DNA of 64,000 bases, taken from positions 84,309,095 to 84,373,094 of the forward strand of contig OY804579.1 of assembly GCA_963680875.1 (NCBI GenBank), read 5' to 3'. This DNA is from Bathymodiolus brooksi (taxonomy: Eukaryota; Mollusca; Bivalvia; Mytilida; Modiolidae). Below, piece by piece: positions 22,317-34,590 of this stretch. The position numbers and the translations under genes are program-made. How positions within the stretch are numbered: position 1 is the stretch's first letter; every line of letters begins with the position of its first letter. Below the pieces are notes generated by a model. The model did no database searches and was not told the DNA's origin. It was given only the letters and a program-made list of their open reading frames with translations.

Positions 22317-22720
22317 AAAAGCAATTATTCATCATACAGGATTTTTTTCTGAGGAATTAATGGTAAAAACACATACAAATCAGACTTACAATGCAAATAA
22401 ATGTTCCATATAATAGGATCATACACACCATTTTTTGCACATTGGGCCTCATTTGGAAACAGGTGGGGTAACAGTCTTCATTTGCTATATATACATGTAC
22501 CTTCAAATTGTGCCATTTAGTAAGAAAATATATGAATGTAAATGAACAAGAGAGACTATCCAAATTTACACTAGCATTTTGGAACACAAACCACAGTAAA
22601 GGAATGGCACTGTTATTGCTGTTCTAGATTACACAGTCACAGTAGGGTCTTCTATAAGGAGTATAATAAACTACAACAAATTTTGTTACATTGAAACCCA
22701 TGTATCTACAGATGTCCTAC
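22317..22720. other. No gene seen
   Basis: AT-rich spacer. The minus-strand frame at 22357-22587 has no recognisable domain. Confidence 0.4.
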
Positions 22721-24207
22721 AACGACAGACTCATACCATAATATGACAGGATAAATATTGGGGTCATATAATAAGCAAAACAAAAACACAAATCTTTTTT
22801 ATATGAATTTCTATTATGAAATGAAATTGTATACATGTACATGTTATGATGTAAATAAAAGCACTATACAACTACATATAATGCACCAATTGATAAATGC
22901 ATGTCATGTAATGTAAAACTGTGTAAAAATTGCATAGTATATTATAATACTAAAATAAACAAGTGAACCATGACAGACAAGACACAAGATAAAAAAAAAT
23001 GCCTGATAAAATTATTATGTTATACCAGAAAAAATATTGTTCTGACAGAAGGCATCATGATTGGTCAAGGGTAATAACCTGTAACCAATCAAATCTTAAA
23101 CTAGTCAAACCTGCCTTAAAGACATCTCTATATAACAAATCACTGTCTATAAAGGACACCTCTATATAACAAATCAGTCTATAAAGGGCAGTCTCATTTT
23201 CCCATTAATGAAGAGTGCATATAACTTTAACCTGTACTGTATATAAAGGGAAACTGCACATAAATGTCACATTTTCAGGTTCCCTCCAGTGTCCTTTATA
23301 TATAGGTTTGACTGTAATTGTAAACTAGATTTTCTTCTTGAATATAATCTAAATAACATTAGATGTTTGTTGTATTTTTTTTTTCTCAAATTAATTTCAA
23401 CTTTGGCAATACACATATATGTAGATATTAGTGTACCACCAAAGAAAAATATTAACAAAAGATACAATAAACATCTAAATGACCAGCACTATATATCTTT
23501 AATATATAAAAAAAATCAACAGCTGAACAGGTGACTTTTCGATATTACATGTAATTAGTAATACAGAAATTTGTTTGATAACATATTAGGTGTTTTTATT
23601 TAAATTTCATTGGCTAATGCCATACTAATGGTTTTATCTTGCACTGAATAGACTCAAAAAATTTAATTCGTTCTAACTGAAAATTCACTATATTATTGTT
23701 TGTATTAACCCAGTTTTACTGTAAAGCCTACTTCATAATACATATTAACATTTGTCCAGGAGGTAAAGTCCATAACATGTAGTTCTTCTAGATAATAAAA
23801 AAATCTCTCCAACCAGAGAAAGAAGTTCTTCAGATTTTCTCATAAAACTTTTCATATTAAAGGAAGCAAGGTTAAATGTTTGTAAACTAATCAACCAAAT
23901 GCCATTCTTTACAAAGAAGACCACAAATTTAGATATAAACATTATGGGGTTATGGTGTTTAATGCCACTTTCAACAATATTTCAGTTATATCCTGGCGGT
24001 CAGTTTTAATGGTGGAGGAAACCAGAGTGCCGGAGAAAACCACAGATCTGTCGCAAACTTTATCACATAATGTTGTATCGAGTAAACCTCTGCAGTGGTG
24101 ATAGGCACTGAATGCATAGGTACATGTAGTTGTAAATCCGATTACCATACGATCACGACTGTAACAACCCCAAAATATAAACATTAAAGAAGAAATTAAC
24201 AAGTAAC
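22721..24207. repeat. Segmental duplication, copy 1 (partner 63249-64000)
   Basis: From 'acagactcataccataatat' onward the sequence is nearly base-for-base the same as the right end of the window. Copy 1 has an extra ~765 bases (23192-23956). It includes a short ~34-bp tandem ('ctctatataacaaatcactg' + 'tctataaaggaca') and a SINE at 23945-24175. Confidence 0.9.
23945..24175 (-). repeat. tRNA-headed SINE
   Basis: Minus-strand copy: the tail 'ggcattaaacaccataacc' is at the low-coordinate end and the head 'gatcgtatggtaatcggatt' at the high end. Part of the B-box region is deleted compared with other copies, and the duplicate at 63755 shares that deletion. Confidence 0.8.
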
Positions 24208-24294
24208 AAGTAAGGTATGTTTACATTGTCAAAATTTCCTTCAAATTCACTTCAAATTTATTACTAGACACCTGTTTCAAACACAAATTCTAAA

Positions 24295-24985
24295 TATGTT
24301 TGATTGGTCAATCAAATATTGGAAGGCAGTTTGATAGGTTCCAATTTGACATCTGAATATGTCTGATTGGTCAATCAAATATTGGAAGGCAGTTTGATAG
24401 GTTCCAATTTGACATCTGAACACATCTGATTGGTTAATCAAATATTGGAAGACAGTTTGATAGGTTCCAATTTGACATCTGAATATGTCTGATTGGTCAA
24501 TCAAATATTGGAAGGCAGTTTGATAGGTTCCAATTTGACATTTGAACACGTCTGATTGGTCAATCAAATATTGAAAGGCAGTTTGATAGGTTCCAATTTG
24601 ACATCTGAATACGTCTGATTGGTCAATCAAATATTGGAAGACAGTTTGATAGGTTCCAATTTGACATCTGAACATGTCTGATTGGTCAATCAAATATTGG
24701 AAGGCAGTTTGATAGGTTCCAATTTGACATCTGAACACGTCTCATTGGTCAATCAAATATTGGAAGACAGTTTGATAGGTTCCAATTTGACATCTGAATA
24801 CATCTGATTGGTCAATCAAATATTGGAAGACAGTTTGATAGGTTCCAATTTGACATCTGAACACGTCTGATTGGTCAATCAAATATTGGAAGGCAGTTTG
24901 ATAGGTTCCAATTTGACATCTGAACACGTCTGATTGGTCAATCAAATACTGGAAGGGAGTTTGATAGGTTCCAATTTGATCATCT
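24295..24985. repeat. 63-bp minisatellite, about 11 copies
   Basis: The unit contains 'ctgattggtcaatcaaatat', 'tggaaggcagtttgatagg' and 'ttccaatttgacatctgaa'. Copies start at 24299 and every 63 bases to 24929 and differ by a few substitutions. Each unit has a small near-palindrome ttgattg-gt-caatcaa. Since 63 is divisible by 3, the minus strand stays open (21-residue repeats), but no start, splice or domain context supports coding. Confidence 0.95.
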
Positions 24986-25233
24986 TAACACTACCCTTTA
25001 AAATTTATCACCAGTACCAAAAAACATTTTGAAGGGAAAATTTAACTGTGTCAACACATCTTACAACATGTAATCTTTCCTGGTGTTTATACATATTAGA
25101 TGAAACAATTATTTTATGGAAGATTTTTTTATGTTAATATCTTGCCATAGACAATGTTGTCGTATCTTTTTTTTTCAAATTCATAATATACATGTGTGCA
25201 TATAGCACAAGTATAAATCACACTATTAACCAG
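24986..25233. other. Spacer
   Basis: AT-rich sequence between the minisatellite and the large element. No feature seen. Confidence 0.4.
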
Positions 25234-28200
25234 AGGCTCCCAGGAGCCTGTAATCGCTCACCTGGATCAAAGCTGCTTTCAATAATAACGCAACTGCACT
25301 GTGGTGGCCATCTTGGCGGGAGAGCGCAACTGCCGGACACCATTTTGGAAGAGGACCATCCAATGACTATTCCATCTAAGTTCGGTTTTAATTGAGCTAC
25401 TGGTTCCAGACAAGATGGTTTTTATGTGAATTTCCCATAGGGTCCTATGTTAAACTAAGTACAGCTGTGCAGACATCTTGGTCAGAGGGCGGGACCACCA
25501 GACACAAATTTGGTTCAGCGGTTTCGGAGGAGAAGATTTAAATGTGATCTTTTATCAAAATATGCCTAATTTGCATAATCGGTATAAATCGGCTGAAAGA
25601 AAAATTTCAAAAAAACCCCCCGAACATATGCTAAACTACTCCTTGCCATGTAGCTGCAGTTCAAATTTGAGCTCATTTTGACTTATACTAAAGCAGCAAT
25701 GGACAATTGAAGAAATTTCTATTTTTAGTAACAGCAGCCATCTTGAATGGAGAGCGGGGCTGTCGGACACAATTTTGAAAGGGAACCACCTAGGGACCAT
25801 CCCTGCCAGGTTTGGTTTAATTTGGTTCAGCGGTTTCAGAGGAGAAGATTTAAATGCGATCTTTTATCAAAATATGCCTAATTTGCATAATCGGTATATA
25901 TCGGCTGAAAGAAAAATTTCACAGAAAAATACGGAATACATGCTAAACTACTTCTTGCCATGTAGCTGCAGTTAAAATTTGAGCTCATTTTGACTTACAC
26001 TAAAGCAGCAATGGACAATTAAAATTTCATCCCCCCTTTTTCTATTTTGAGCTTGGCGGCCATCTTGGTTGGAAGTCGGGATCACCGGACACAATTTTGG
26101 AAGGGAGCCATCCAAGAATCATTTCAGCAAAGTTTGGTTGAGATTGGCTCAGTAGTTTCAGAGGAGAAGATTTTTTTTTAATTTCATCCCCCCTTTTTTC
26201 TAATTTGCATAATCGGTCAAAATCGGCAAAAGTTCAAAGTTCATAAAAAATCCTGTCATACATGCTGAAAAGCTCATCATTATGCTTATACAGTTCAAAT
26301 TTGGGCACATTCTGGCTTAAAATAGAGCAGTTTTGGCCATTTGAAGAAATTTCTATTTTTAGTAACAGCGGCCATCTTGAATGGAGGGCGGGGCTGTCGG
26401 GCACAATTTTGAAAGGGACCCACCCAGGGACCATCCCTGCCAGGTTTGGTTTAATTTGGTTCAGCGGTTTCAGAGGAGAAGATTTAAATGTGATCTTTTA
26501 TCAAAATATGCCTAATTTGCATAATCGGTATATATCAGCTGAAAGAAAAATTTCACAGAAAAATACGGAATATATGTTAAACTACTCCTTGCCATGTAGC
26601 TGCAGTTAAAATTTGAGCTCATTTTGACTTACACTAAAGCAGCAATGGACAATTAAAATTTCATCCCCCCTTTTTTCTATTTTTAGCTTGGCGGCCATCT
26701 TGGTTGGAAGTCGGGATCAGCGGACACACTTTTGGAAGGGGGCCATCCAAGAATCATTTCAGCAAAGTTTGGTTGATATTGGCTCAGTAGTTTCCGAGGA
26801 GAAGATTTTTTTTAAATTTCATCCCCCCTTTTTCTAATTTGCATAATCGGTCAAAATCGGCAAAAGTTCACAGTTCATAAAAAATCCTGTAATATATGCT
26901 AAAAAGCTCATCATTATGCTTACACAGTTCAAATTTGGGCACATTCTGGCTTAAAATAGAGCAGTTTTGGCCATTTGAAGATATTTCTATTTTTAGTAAC
27001 AGCGGCCATCTTGAATGGAGGGCGGGGCTGTCTGACACAATTTTGAAAGGGACCCACCCAGGGACCATCCCTACCAGGTTTGGTTTAATTTGATTCAGCG
27101 GTTTCAGAGGAGAAGATTTAAATGTGATCTTTTATCAAAATATGCCTAATTTGCATAATCGGTATATATCGGCTGAAAGAAAAATTTCACAGAAAAATAC
27201 GGAAAATATGTTAAACTACTCCTTGCCATGTAGCTGCAGTTAAAATTTGAGCTCATTTTGACTTACACTAAAGCAGCAATGGACAATTAAAATTTCATCC
27301 CCCCTTTTTTCTATTTTTAGCTTGGCGGCCATCTTGGTTGGAAGTCGGGATCAACGGACACACTTTTGGAAGGGGGCCATCCAAGAATCATTTCAGCAAA
27401 GTTTGGTTGATATTGGCTCAGTAGTTTCCGAGGAGAAGATTTTTTAAAAAATTTCATCCCCCCTTTTTCTAATTTGCATAATCGGTCAAAATCGGCAAAA
27501 GTTCACAGTTCATAAAAAATCCTGTAATATATGCTAAAAAGCTCATCATTATGCTTACACAGTTCAAATTTGGGCACATTCTGGCTTAAAATAGAGCAGT
27601 TTTGGCCATTTGAAGATATTTCTATTTTTAGTAACAGCGGCCATCTTGAATGGAGGGCGGGGCTGTCGGACACAATTTTGAAAGGGACCCACCCAGGGAC
27701 CATCCCTTCCAGGTTTGGTTTAATTTGGTTCAGCGGTTTCAGAGGAGAAGATTTAAATGTGATCTTTTATCAAAATATGCCTAATTTGCATAATCGGTAT
27801 ATATCAGCTGAAAGAAAAATTTCACAGAAAAATACGGAATATATGTTAAACTAATCCTTGCCATGTAGCTGCAGTTAAAATTTGAGCTCATTTTGACTTA
27901 CACTAAAGCAGCAATGGACAATTAAAATTTCATCCCCCCTTCTTTCTATTTTTAGCTTGGCGGCCATCTTGGATGGAAGTCGGGATCAACGGACACAATT
28001 TTGGAAGGGGGCCATCCAAGAATCATTTCAGCAAAGTTTGGTTGATATTGGCTCAGTAGTTTCCGAGGAGAAGATTTTTTTTAAATTTCATCCCCCCTTT
28101 TTACTAATTTGCATAATCGGTCAAAATCGGCAAAAGTTCAAAGTTCATAAAAAATCCTGTAATATCTGCTAAAAAGCTCATCATTATGCTTACAGAGTTC

Positions 28201-31200
28201 AAATTTGGGCACATTCTGGCTTAAAATAGAGCAGTTTTGGCCATTTGAAGAAATTTCTATTTTTAGTAACAGCGGCCATCTTGAATGGAGGGCGGGGCTG
28301 TCGGACACAATTTTGAAAGGGACCCACCCAGGGACCATCCCTGCCAGGTTTGGTTTAATTTGGTTCAGCGGTTTCAGAGGAGAAGATTTAAATGTGATCT
28401 TTTATCAAAATATGCCTAATTTGCATAATCGGTATATATCAGCTGAAAGAAAAATTTCACAGAAAAATACGGAATATATGTTAAACTACTCCTTGCCATG
28501 TAGCTGCAGTTAAAATTTGAGCTCATTTTGACTTACACTAAAGCAGCAATGGACAATTAAAATTTCATCCCCCCTTTTTTCTATTTTTAGCTTGGCGGCC
28601 ATCTTGGTTGGAAGTCGGGATCAGCGGACACACTTTTGGAAGGGGGCCATCCAAGAATCATTTCAGCAAAGTTTGGTTGATATTGGCTCAGTAGTTTCCG
28701 AGGAGAAGATTTTTTTTAAATTTCATCCCCCCTTTTTCTAATTTGCATAATCGGTCAAAATCGGCAAAAGTTCACAGTTCATAAAAAATCCTGTAATATA
28801 TGCTAAAAAGCTCATCATTATGCTTACACAGTTCAAATTTGGGCACATTCTGGCTTAAAATAGAGCAGTTTTGGCCATTTGAAGATATTTCTATTTTTAG
28901 TAACAGCGGCCATCTTGAATGGAGGGCGGGGCTGTCTGACACAATTTTGAAAGGGACCCACCCAGGGACCATCCCTACCAGGTTTGGTTTAATTTGATTC
29001 AGCGGTTTCAGAGGAGAAGATTTAAATGTGATCTTTTATCAAAATATGCCTAATTTGCATAATCGGTATATATCGGCTGAAAGAAAAATTTCACAGAAAA
29101 ATACGGAAAATATGTTAAACTACTCCTTGCCATGTAGCTGCAGTTAAAATTTGAGCTCATTTTGACTTACACTAAAGCAGCAATGGACAATTAAAATTTC
29201 ATCCCCCCTTTTTTCTATTTTTAGCTTGGCGGCCATCTTGGTTGGAAGTCGGGATCAACGGACACACTTTTGGAAGGGGGCCATCCAAGAATCATTTCAG
29301 CAAAGTTTGGTTGATATTGGCTCAGTAGTTTCCGAGGAGAAGATTTTTTTTAAAATTTCATCCCCCCTTTTTCTAATTTGCATAATCGGTCAAAATCGGC
29401 AAAAGTTCACAGTTCATAAAAAATCCTGTAATATATGCTAAAAAGCTCATCATTATGCTTACACAGTTCAAATTTGGGCACATTCTGGCTTAAAATAGAG
29501 CAGTTTTGGCCATTTGAAGATATTTCTATTTTTAGTAACAGCGGCCATCTTGAATGGAGGGCGGGGCTGTCGGACACAATTTTGAAAGGGACCCACCCAG
29601 GGACCATCCCTTCCAGGTTTGGTTTAATTTGGTTCAGCGGTTTCAGAGGAGAAGATTTAAATGTGATCTTTTATCAAAATATGCCTAATTTGCATAATCG
29701 GTATATATCAGCTGAAAGAAAAATTTCACAGAAAAATACGGAATATATGTTAAACTACTCCTTGCCATGTAGCTGCAGTTAAAATTTGAGCTCATTTTGA
29801 CTTACACTAAAGCAGCAATGGACAATTAAAATTTCATCCCCCCTTTTTTCTATTTTTAGCTTGGCGGCCATCTTGGTTGGAAGTCGGGATCAGCGGACAC
29901 ACTTTTGGAAGGGGGCCATCCAAGAATCATTTCAGCAAAGTTTGGTTGATATTGGCTCAGTAGTTTCCGAGGAGAAGATTTTTTTTAAATTTCATCCCCC
30001 CTTTTTCTAATTTGCATAATCGGTCAAAATCGGCAAAAGTTCACAGTTCATAAAAAATCCTGTAATATATGCTAAAAAGCTCATCATTATGCTTACACAG
30101 TTCAAATTTGGGCACATTCTGGCTTAAAATAGAGCAGTTTTGGCCATTTGAAGATATTTCTATTTTTAGTAACAGCGGCCATCTTGAATGGAGGGCGGGG
30201 CTGTCGGACACAATTTTGAAAGGGACCCACCCAGGGACCATCCCTACCAGGTTTGGTTTAATTTGATTCAGCGGTTTCAGAGGAGAAGATTTAAATGTGA
30301 TCTTTTATCAAAATATGCCTAATTTGCATAATCGGTATATATCGGCTGAAAGAAAAATTTCACAGAAAAATACGGAAAATATGTTAAACTACTCCTTGCC
30401 ATGTAGCTGCAGTTAAAATTTGAGCTCATTTTGACTTACACTAAAGCAGCAATGGACAATTAAAATTTCATCCCCCCTTTTTTCTATTTTTAGCTTGGCG
30501 GCCATCTTGGTTGGAAGTCGGGATCAACGGACACACTTTTGGAAGGGGGCCATCCAAGAATCATTTCAGCAAAGTTTGGTTGATATTGGCTCAGTAGTTT
30601 CCGAGGAGAAGATTTTTTTTAAAATTTCATCCCCCCTTTTTCTAATTTGCATAATCGGTCAAAATCGGCAAAAGTTCACAGTTCATAAAAAATCCTGTAA
30701 TATATGCTAAAAAGCTCATCATTATGCTTACACAGTTCAAATTTGGGCACATTCTGGCTTAAAATAGAGCAGTTTTGGCCATTTGAAGATATTTCTATTT
30801 TTAGTAACAGCGGCCATCTTGAATGGAGGGCGGGGCTGTCGGACACAATTTTGAAAGGGACCCACCCAGGGACCATCCCTTCCAGGTTTGGTTTAATTTG
30901 GTTCAGCGGTTTCAGAGGAGAAGATTTAAATGTGATCTTTTATCAAAATATGCCTAATTTGCATAATCGGTATATATCAGCTGAAAGAAAAATTTCACAG
31001 AAAAATACGGAATATATGTTAAACTACTCCTTGCCATGTAGCTGCAGTTAAAATTTGAGCTCATTTTGACTTACACTAAAGCAGCAATGGACAATTAAAA
31101 TTTCATCCCCCCTTCTTTCTATTTTTAGCTTGGCGGCCATCTTGGATGGAAGTCGGGATCAACGGACACAATTTTGGAAGGGGGCCATCCAAGAATCATT

Positions 31201-33867
31201 TCAGCAAAGTTTGGTTGATATTGGCTCAGTAGTTTCCGAGGAGCAGATTTTTTTTAAATTTCATCCCCCCTTTTTACTAATTTGCATAATCGGTCAAAAT
31301 CGGCAAAAGTTCAAAGTTCATAAAAAATCCTGTAATATCTGCTAAAAAGCTCATCATTATGCTTACAGAGTTCAAATTTGGGCACATTCTGGCTTAAAAT
31401 AGAGCAGTTTTGGCCATTTGAAGAAATTTCTATTTTTAGTAACAGCGGCCATCTTGAATGGAGGGCGGGGCTGTCGGACACAATTTTGAAAGGGACCCAC
31501 CCAGGGACCATCCCTGCCAGGTTTGATTTAATTTGGTTCAGCGGTTTCAGAGGAGAAGATTTAAATATGATCTTTTATCAAAATATGCCTAATTTGCATA
31601 ATCGGTATATATCGGCTGAAAGAAAAATTTCACAGAAAAATACGGAAAATATGTTAAACTACTCCTTGCCATGTAGCTGCAGTTAAAATTTGAGCTCATT
31701 TTGACTTACACTAAAGCAGCAATGGACAATTAAAATTTCATCCCCCCTTTTTTCTATTTTTAGCTTGGCGGCCATCTTGGTTGGAAGTCGGGATCAACGG
31801 ACACACTTTTGGAAGGGGGCCATCCAAGAATCATTTCAGCAAAGTTTGGTTGATATTGGCTCAGTAGTTTCCGAGGAGAAGATTTTTTTTAAAATTTCAT
31901 CCCCCCTTTTTCTAATTTGCATAATCGGTCAAAATCGGCAAAAGTTCACAGTTCATAAAAAATCCTGTAATATATGCTAAAAAGCTCATCATTATGCTTA
32001 CACAGTTCAAATTTGGGCACATTCTGGCTTAAAATAGAGCAGTTTTGGCCATTTGAAGATATTTCTATTTTTAGTAACAGCGGCCATCTTGAATGGAGGG
32101 CGGGGCTGTCGGACACAATTTTGAAAGGGACCCACCCAGGGACCATCCCTTCCAGGTTTGGTTTAATTTGGTTCAGCGGTTTCAGAGGAGAAGATTTAAA
32201 TGTGATCTTTTATCAAAATATGCCTAATTTGCATAATCGGTATATATCGGCTGAAAGAAAAATTTCACAGAAAAATACGGAAAATATGTTAAACTACTCC
32301 TTGCCATGTAGCTGCAGTTAAAATTTGAGCTCATTTTGACTTACACTAAAGCAGCAATGGACAATTAAAATTTCATCCCCCCTTTTTTCTATTTTTAGCT
32401 TGGCGGCCATCTTGGTTGGAAGTCGGGATCAACGGACACACTTTTGGAAGGGGGCCATCCAAGAATCATTTCAGCAAAGTTTGGTTGATATTGGCTCAGT
32501 AGTTTCCGAGGAGAAGATTTTTTAAAAAATTTCATCCCCCCTTTTTCTAATTTGCATAATCGGTCAAAATCGGCAAAAGTTCACAGTTCATAAAAAATCC
32601 TGTAATATATGCTAAAAAGCTCATCATTATGCTTACACAGTTCAAATTTGGGCACATTCTGGCTTAAAATAGAGCAGTTTTGGCCATTTGAAGATATTTC
32701 TATTTTTAGTAACAGCGGCCATCTTGAATGGAGGGCGGGGCTGTCGGACACAATTTTGAAAGGGACCCACCCAGGGACCATCCCTTCCAGGTTTGGTTTA
32801 ATTTGGTTCAGCGGTTTCAGAGGAGAAGATTTAAATGTGATCTTTTATCAAAATATGCCTAATTTGCATAATCGGTATATATCAGCTGAAAGAAAAATTT
32901 CACAGAAAAATACGGAATATATGTTAAACTACTCCTTGCCATGTAGCTGCAGTTAAAATTTGAGCTCATTTTGACTTACACTAAAGCAGCAATGGACAAT
33001 TAAAATTTCATCCCCCCTTCTTTCTATTTTTAGCTTGGCGGCCATCTTGGATGGAAGTCGGGATCAACGGACACAATTTTGGAAGGGGGCCATCCAAGAA
33101 TCATTTCAGCAAAGTTTGGTTGATATTGGCTCAGTAGTTTCCGAGGAGCAGATTTTTTTTAAATTTCATCCCCCCTTTTTACTAATTTGCATAATCGGTC
33201 AAAATCGGCAAAAGTTCAAAGTTCATAAAAAATCCTGTAATATCTGCTAAAAAGCTCATCATTATGCTTACAGAGTTCAAATTTGGGCACATTCTGGCTT
33301 AAAATAGAGCAGTTTTGGCCATTTGAAGAAATTTCTATTTTTAGTAACAGCGGCCATCTTGAATGGAGGGCGGGGCTGTCGGACACAATTTTGAAAGGGA
33401 CCCACCCAGGGACCATCCCTGCCAGGTTTGATTTAATTTGGTTCAGCGGTTTCAGAGGAGAAGATTTAAATATGATCTTTTATCAAAATATGCCTAATTT
33501 GCATAATCGGTATATATCGGCTGAAAGAAAAATTTCACAGAAAAATACGGAAAATATGTTAAACTACTCCTTGCCATGTAGCTGCAGTTAAAATTTGAGC
33601 TCATTTTGACTTACACTAAAGCAGCAATGGACAATTAAAATTTCATCCCCCCTTTTTTCTATTTTTAGCTTGGCGGCCATCTTGGTTGGAAGTCAGGATC
33701 ACCGGACACAATTTTGAAAGGGGGCCATCCAAGGACCATTCCACCAATGTTTGGTTGCAATTGGTCCAGTGGTTTCTGAGGAGAAGATTAAAATGTGAAA
33801 TGTTGACGGACGGACGACGGACGAAAAGTGATGACAATAGCTCACTTGGCCTAAAGGCCAGGTGAGC
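25234..33867 (+). mobile_element. 8.6-kb non-autonomous element with 635-bp higher-order tandem core
   Basis: It begins with a hairpin (aggctcc-ca-ggagcct, 25234-25249) followed by gctcacctgg (25256-25265). It ends with an ACGG-rich stretch (~33804-33823) and a 28-base hairpin containing ccaggtgagc (33858-33867), the inverse of gctcacctgg. The core is about 12 units of 634-635 bases (marker positions 26234, 26868, 27503, 28138, 28772, 29407, 30041, 30676, 31311, 31946, 32581, 33216). Each unit is two diverged ~317-base halves that share 'gcggccatcttg', 'cggacacaattttg' and 'gaggagaagat'. The outermost halves are most diverged and the middle is nearly uniform. Ends, subterminal inverted repeat and tandem core resemble bivalve pearl-type or Helentron-associated elements; that assignment is inference. 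There is no transposase and no credible gene, although frames stay open on both strands. Confidence 0.85.
33840..33867 (+). repeat. 3' terminal hairpin of the large element
   Basis: gctcacttggcct / aggccaggtgagc pair over 13 positions with one G-T wobble and a two-base loop (aa). It lies 15 bases past the ACGG-type tract. A terminal hairpin close to the 3' end is a hallmark of rolling-circle (Helitron-like) elements. Confidence 0.85.
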
Positions 33868-34312
33868 TAAAAATGTGTTATAAAAATTTTTCTTACAAAA
33901 ATATTGTCAAAGACATTACCATACAATAATATATAATCAATATGTACATGTATTGCATTTTTTTATTTACATATTTACAGTACAATGTATATATAACATA
34001 ACAATAAAATTAAAACGAATCTTCAAAAAATGAAATAATTCGATGTGTTTTTGCATATTCTACCCAATCAATGGTAACCCACAACAGATCACACTCTGAT
34101 AATTCTCCACTCGTCACTCGTGGATCAACCGAAGCAATTACATTAGTTTCCGAATTGTTCAGTTTCTGATTCAGTATTTAGAAGTTACCATAGCCATATA
34201 ACATTACTCAAATTTTACGACTCGTCGGAATGTCACAAAATTAAAATTTAATTTTTCCCTTGTTTACTATCCAAATAAAGTATCATAGTAGTGTAAAATA
34301 ATTTTCTGTTTA
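33868..34312. other. No gene seen
   Basis: AT-rich spacer with no supported coding. Confidence 0.4.
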
Positions 34313-34590
34313 TGGTTAGGGTTATGGTGTTTAACTCCACATTCAACAATATTTCAGTTATATTGTGGCGGTCAGTTTTATTGGAGGAGGATACCTGAGT
34401 ACCCGGAGAAAACAACAGACATGTCGCAAGTCATTGACGAACTTTATCACATAGTGTTGTATGGAGTACAGCTCACCTGAATAGGATTCGAACTCACAAC
34501 ATTTGTGGTGATCATGGCACTGATTGCATAGATAGTTGTAAATCCAACTACCATTATATTATAAAAGATCACGACCATGACAGATCCCAA
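34313..34590 (-). repeat. tRNA-headed SINE, full-length-like
   Basis: Minus-strand copy with tail 'ggagttaaacaccataacc', body 'actatgtgataaagttcgtc', B-box-like gagttcgaatcc and head 'atggtagttggatttacaac'. A ~13-base AT insertion splits the head region near 34555. Confidence 0.85.

Noticed and set aside
24277..24945. 153- and 67-codon minus-strand frames of 21-residue repeats
   Set aside because: The unit length is a multiple of three, so any stop-free frame stays open. No start context, splice sites or domain.
24295..24985. CRISPR array
   Set aside because: There are no unique spacers; the whole 63-bp unit repeats, and the DNA is eukaryotic.
25478..33837. About thirty open frames of 64-115 codons on both strands
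   Set aside because: They are the same 635-bp repeat read again and again. Both strands are open at once, and frames are lost by single-base variants between units without consequence. They are repeat by-products, not genes.
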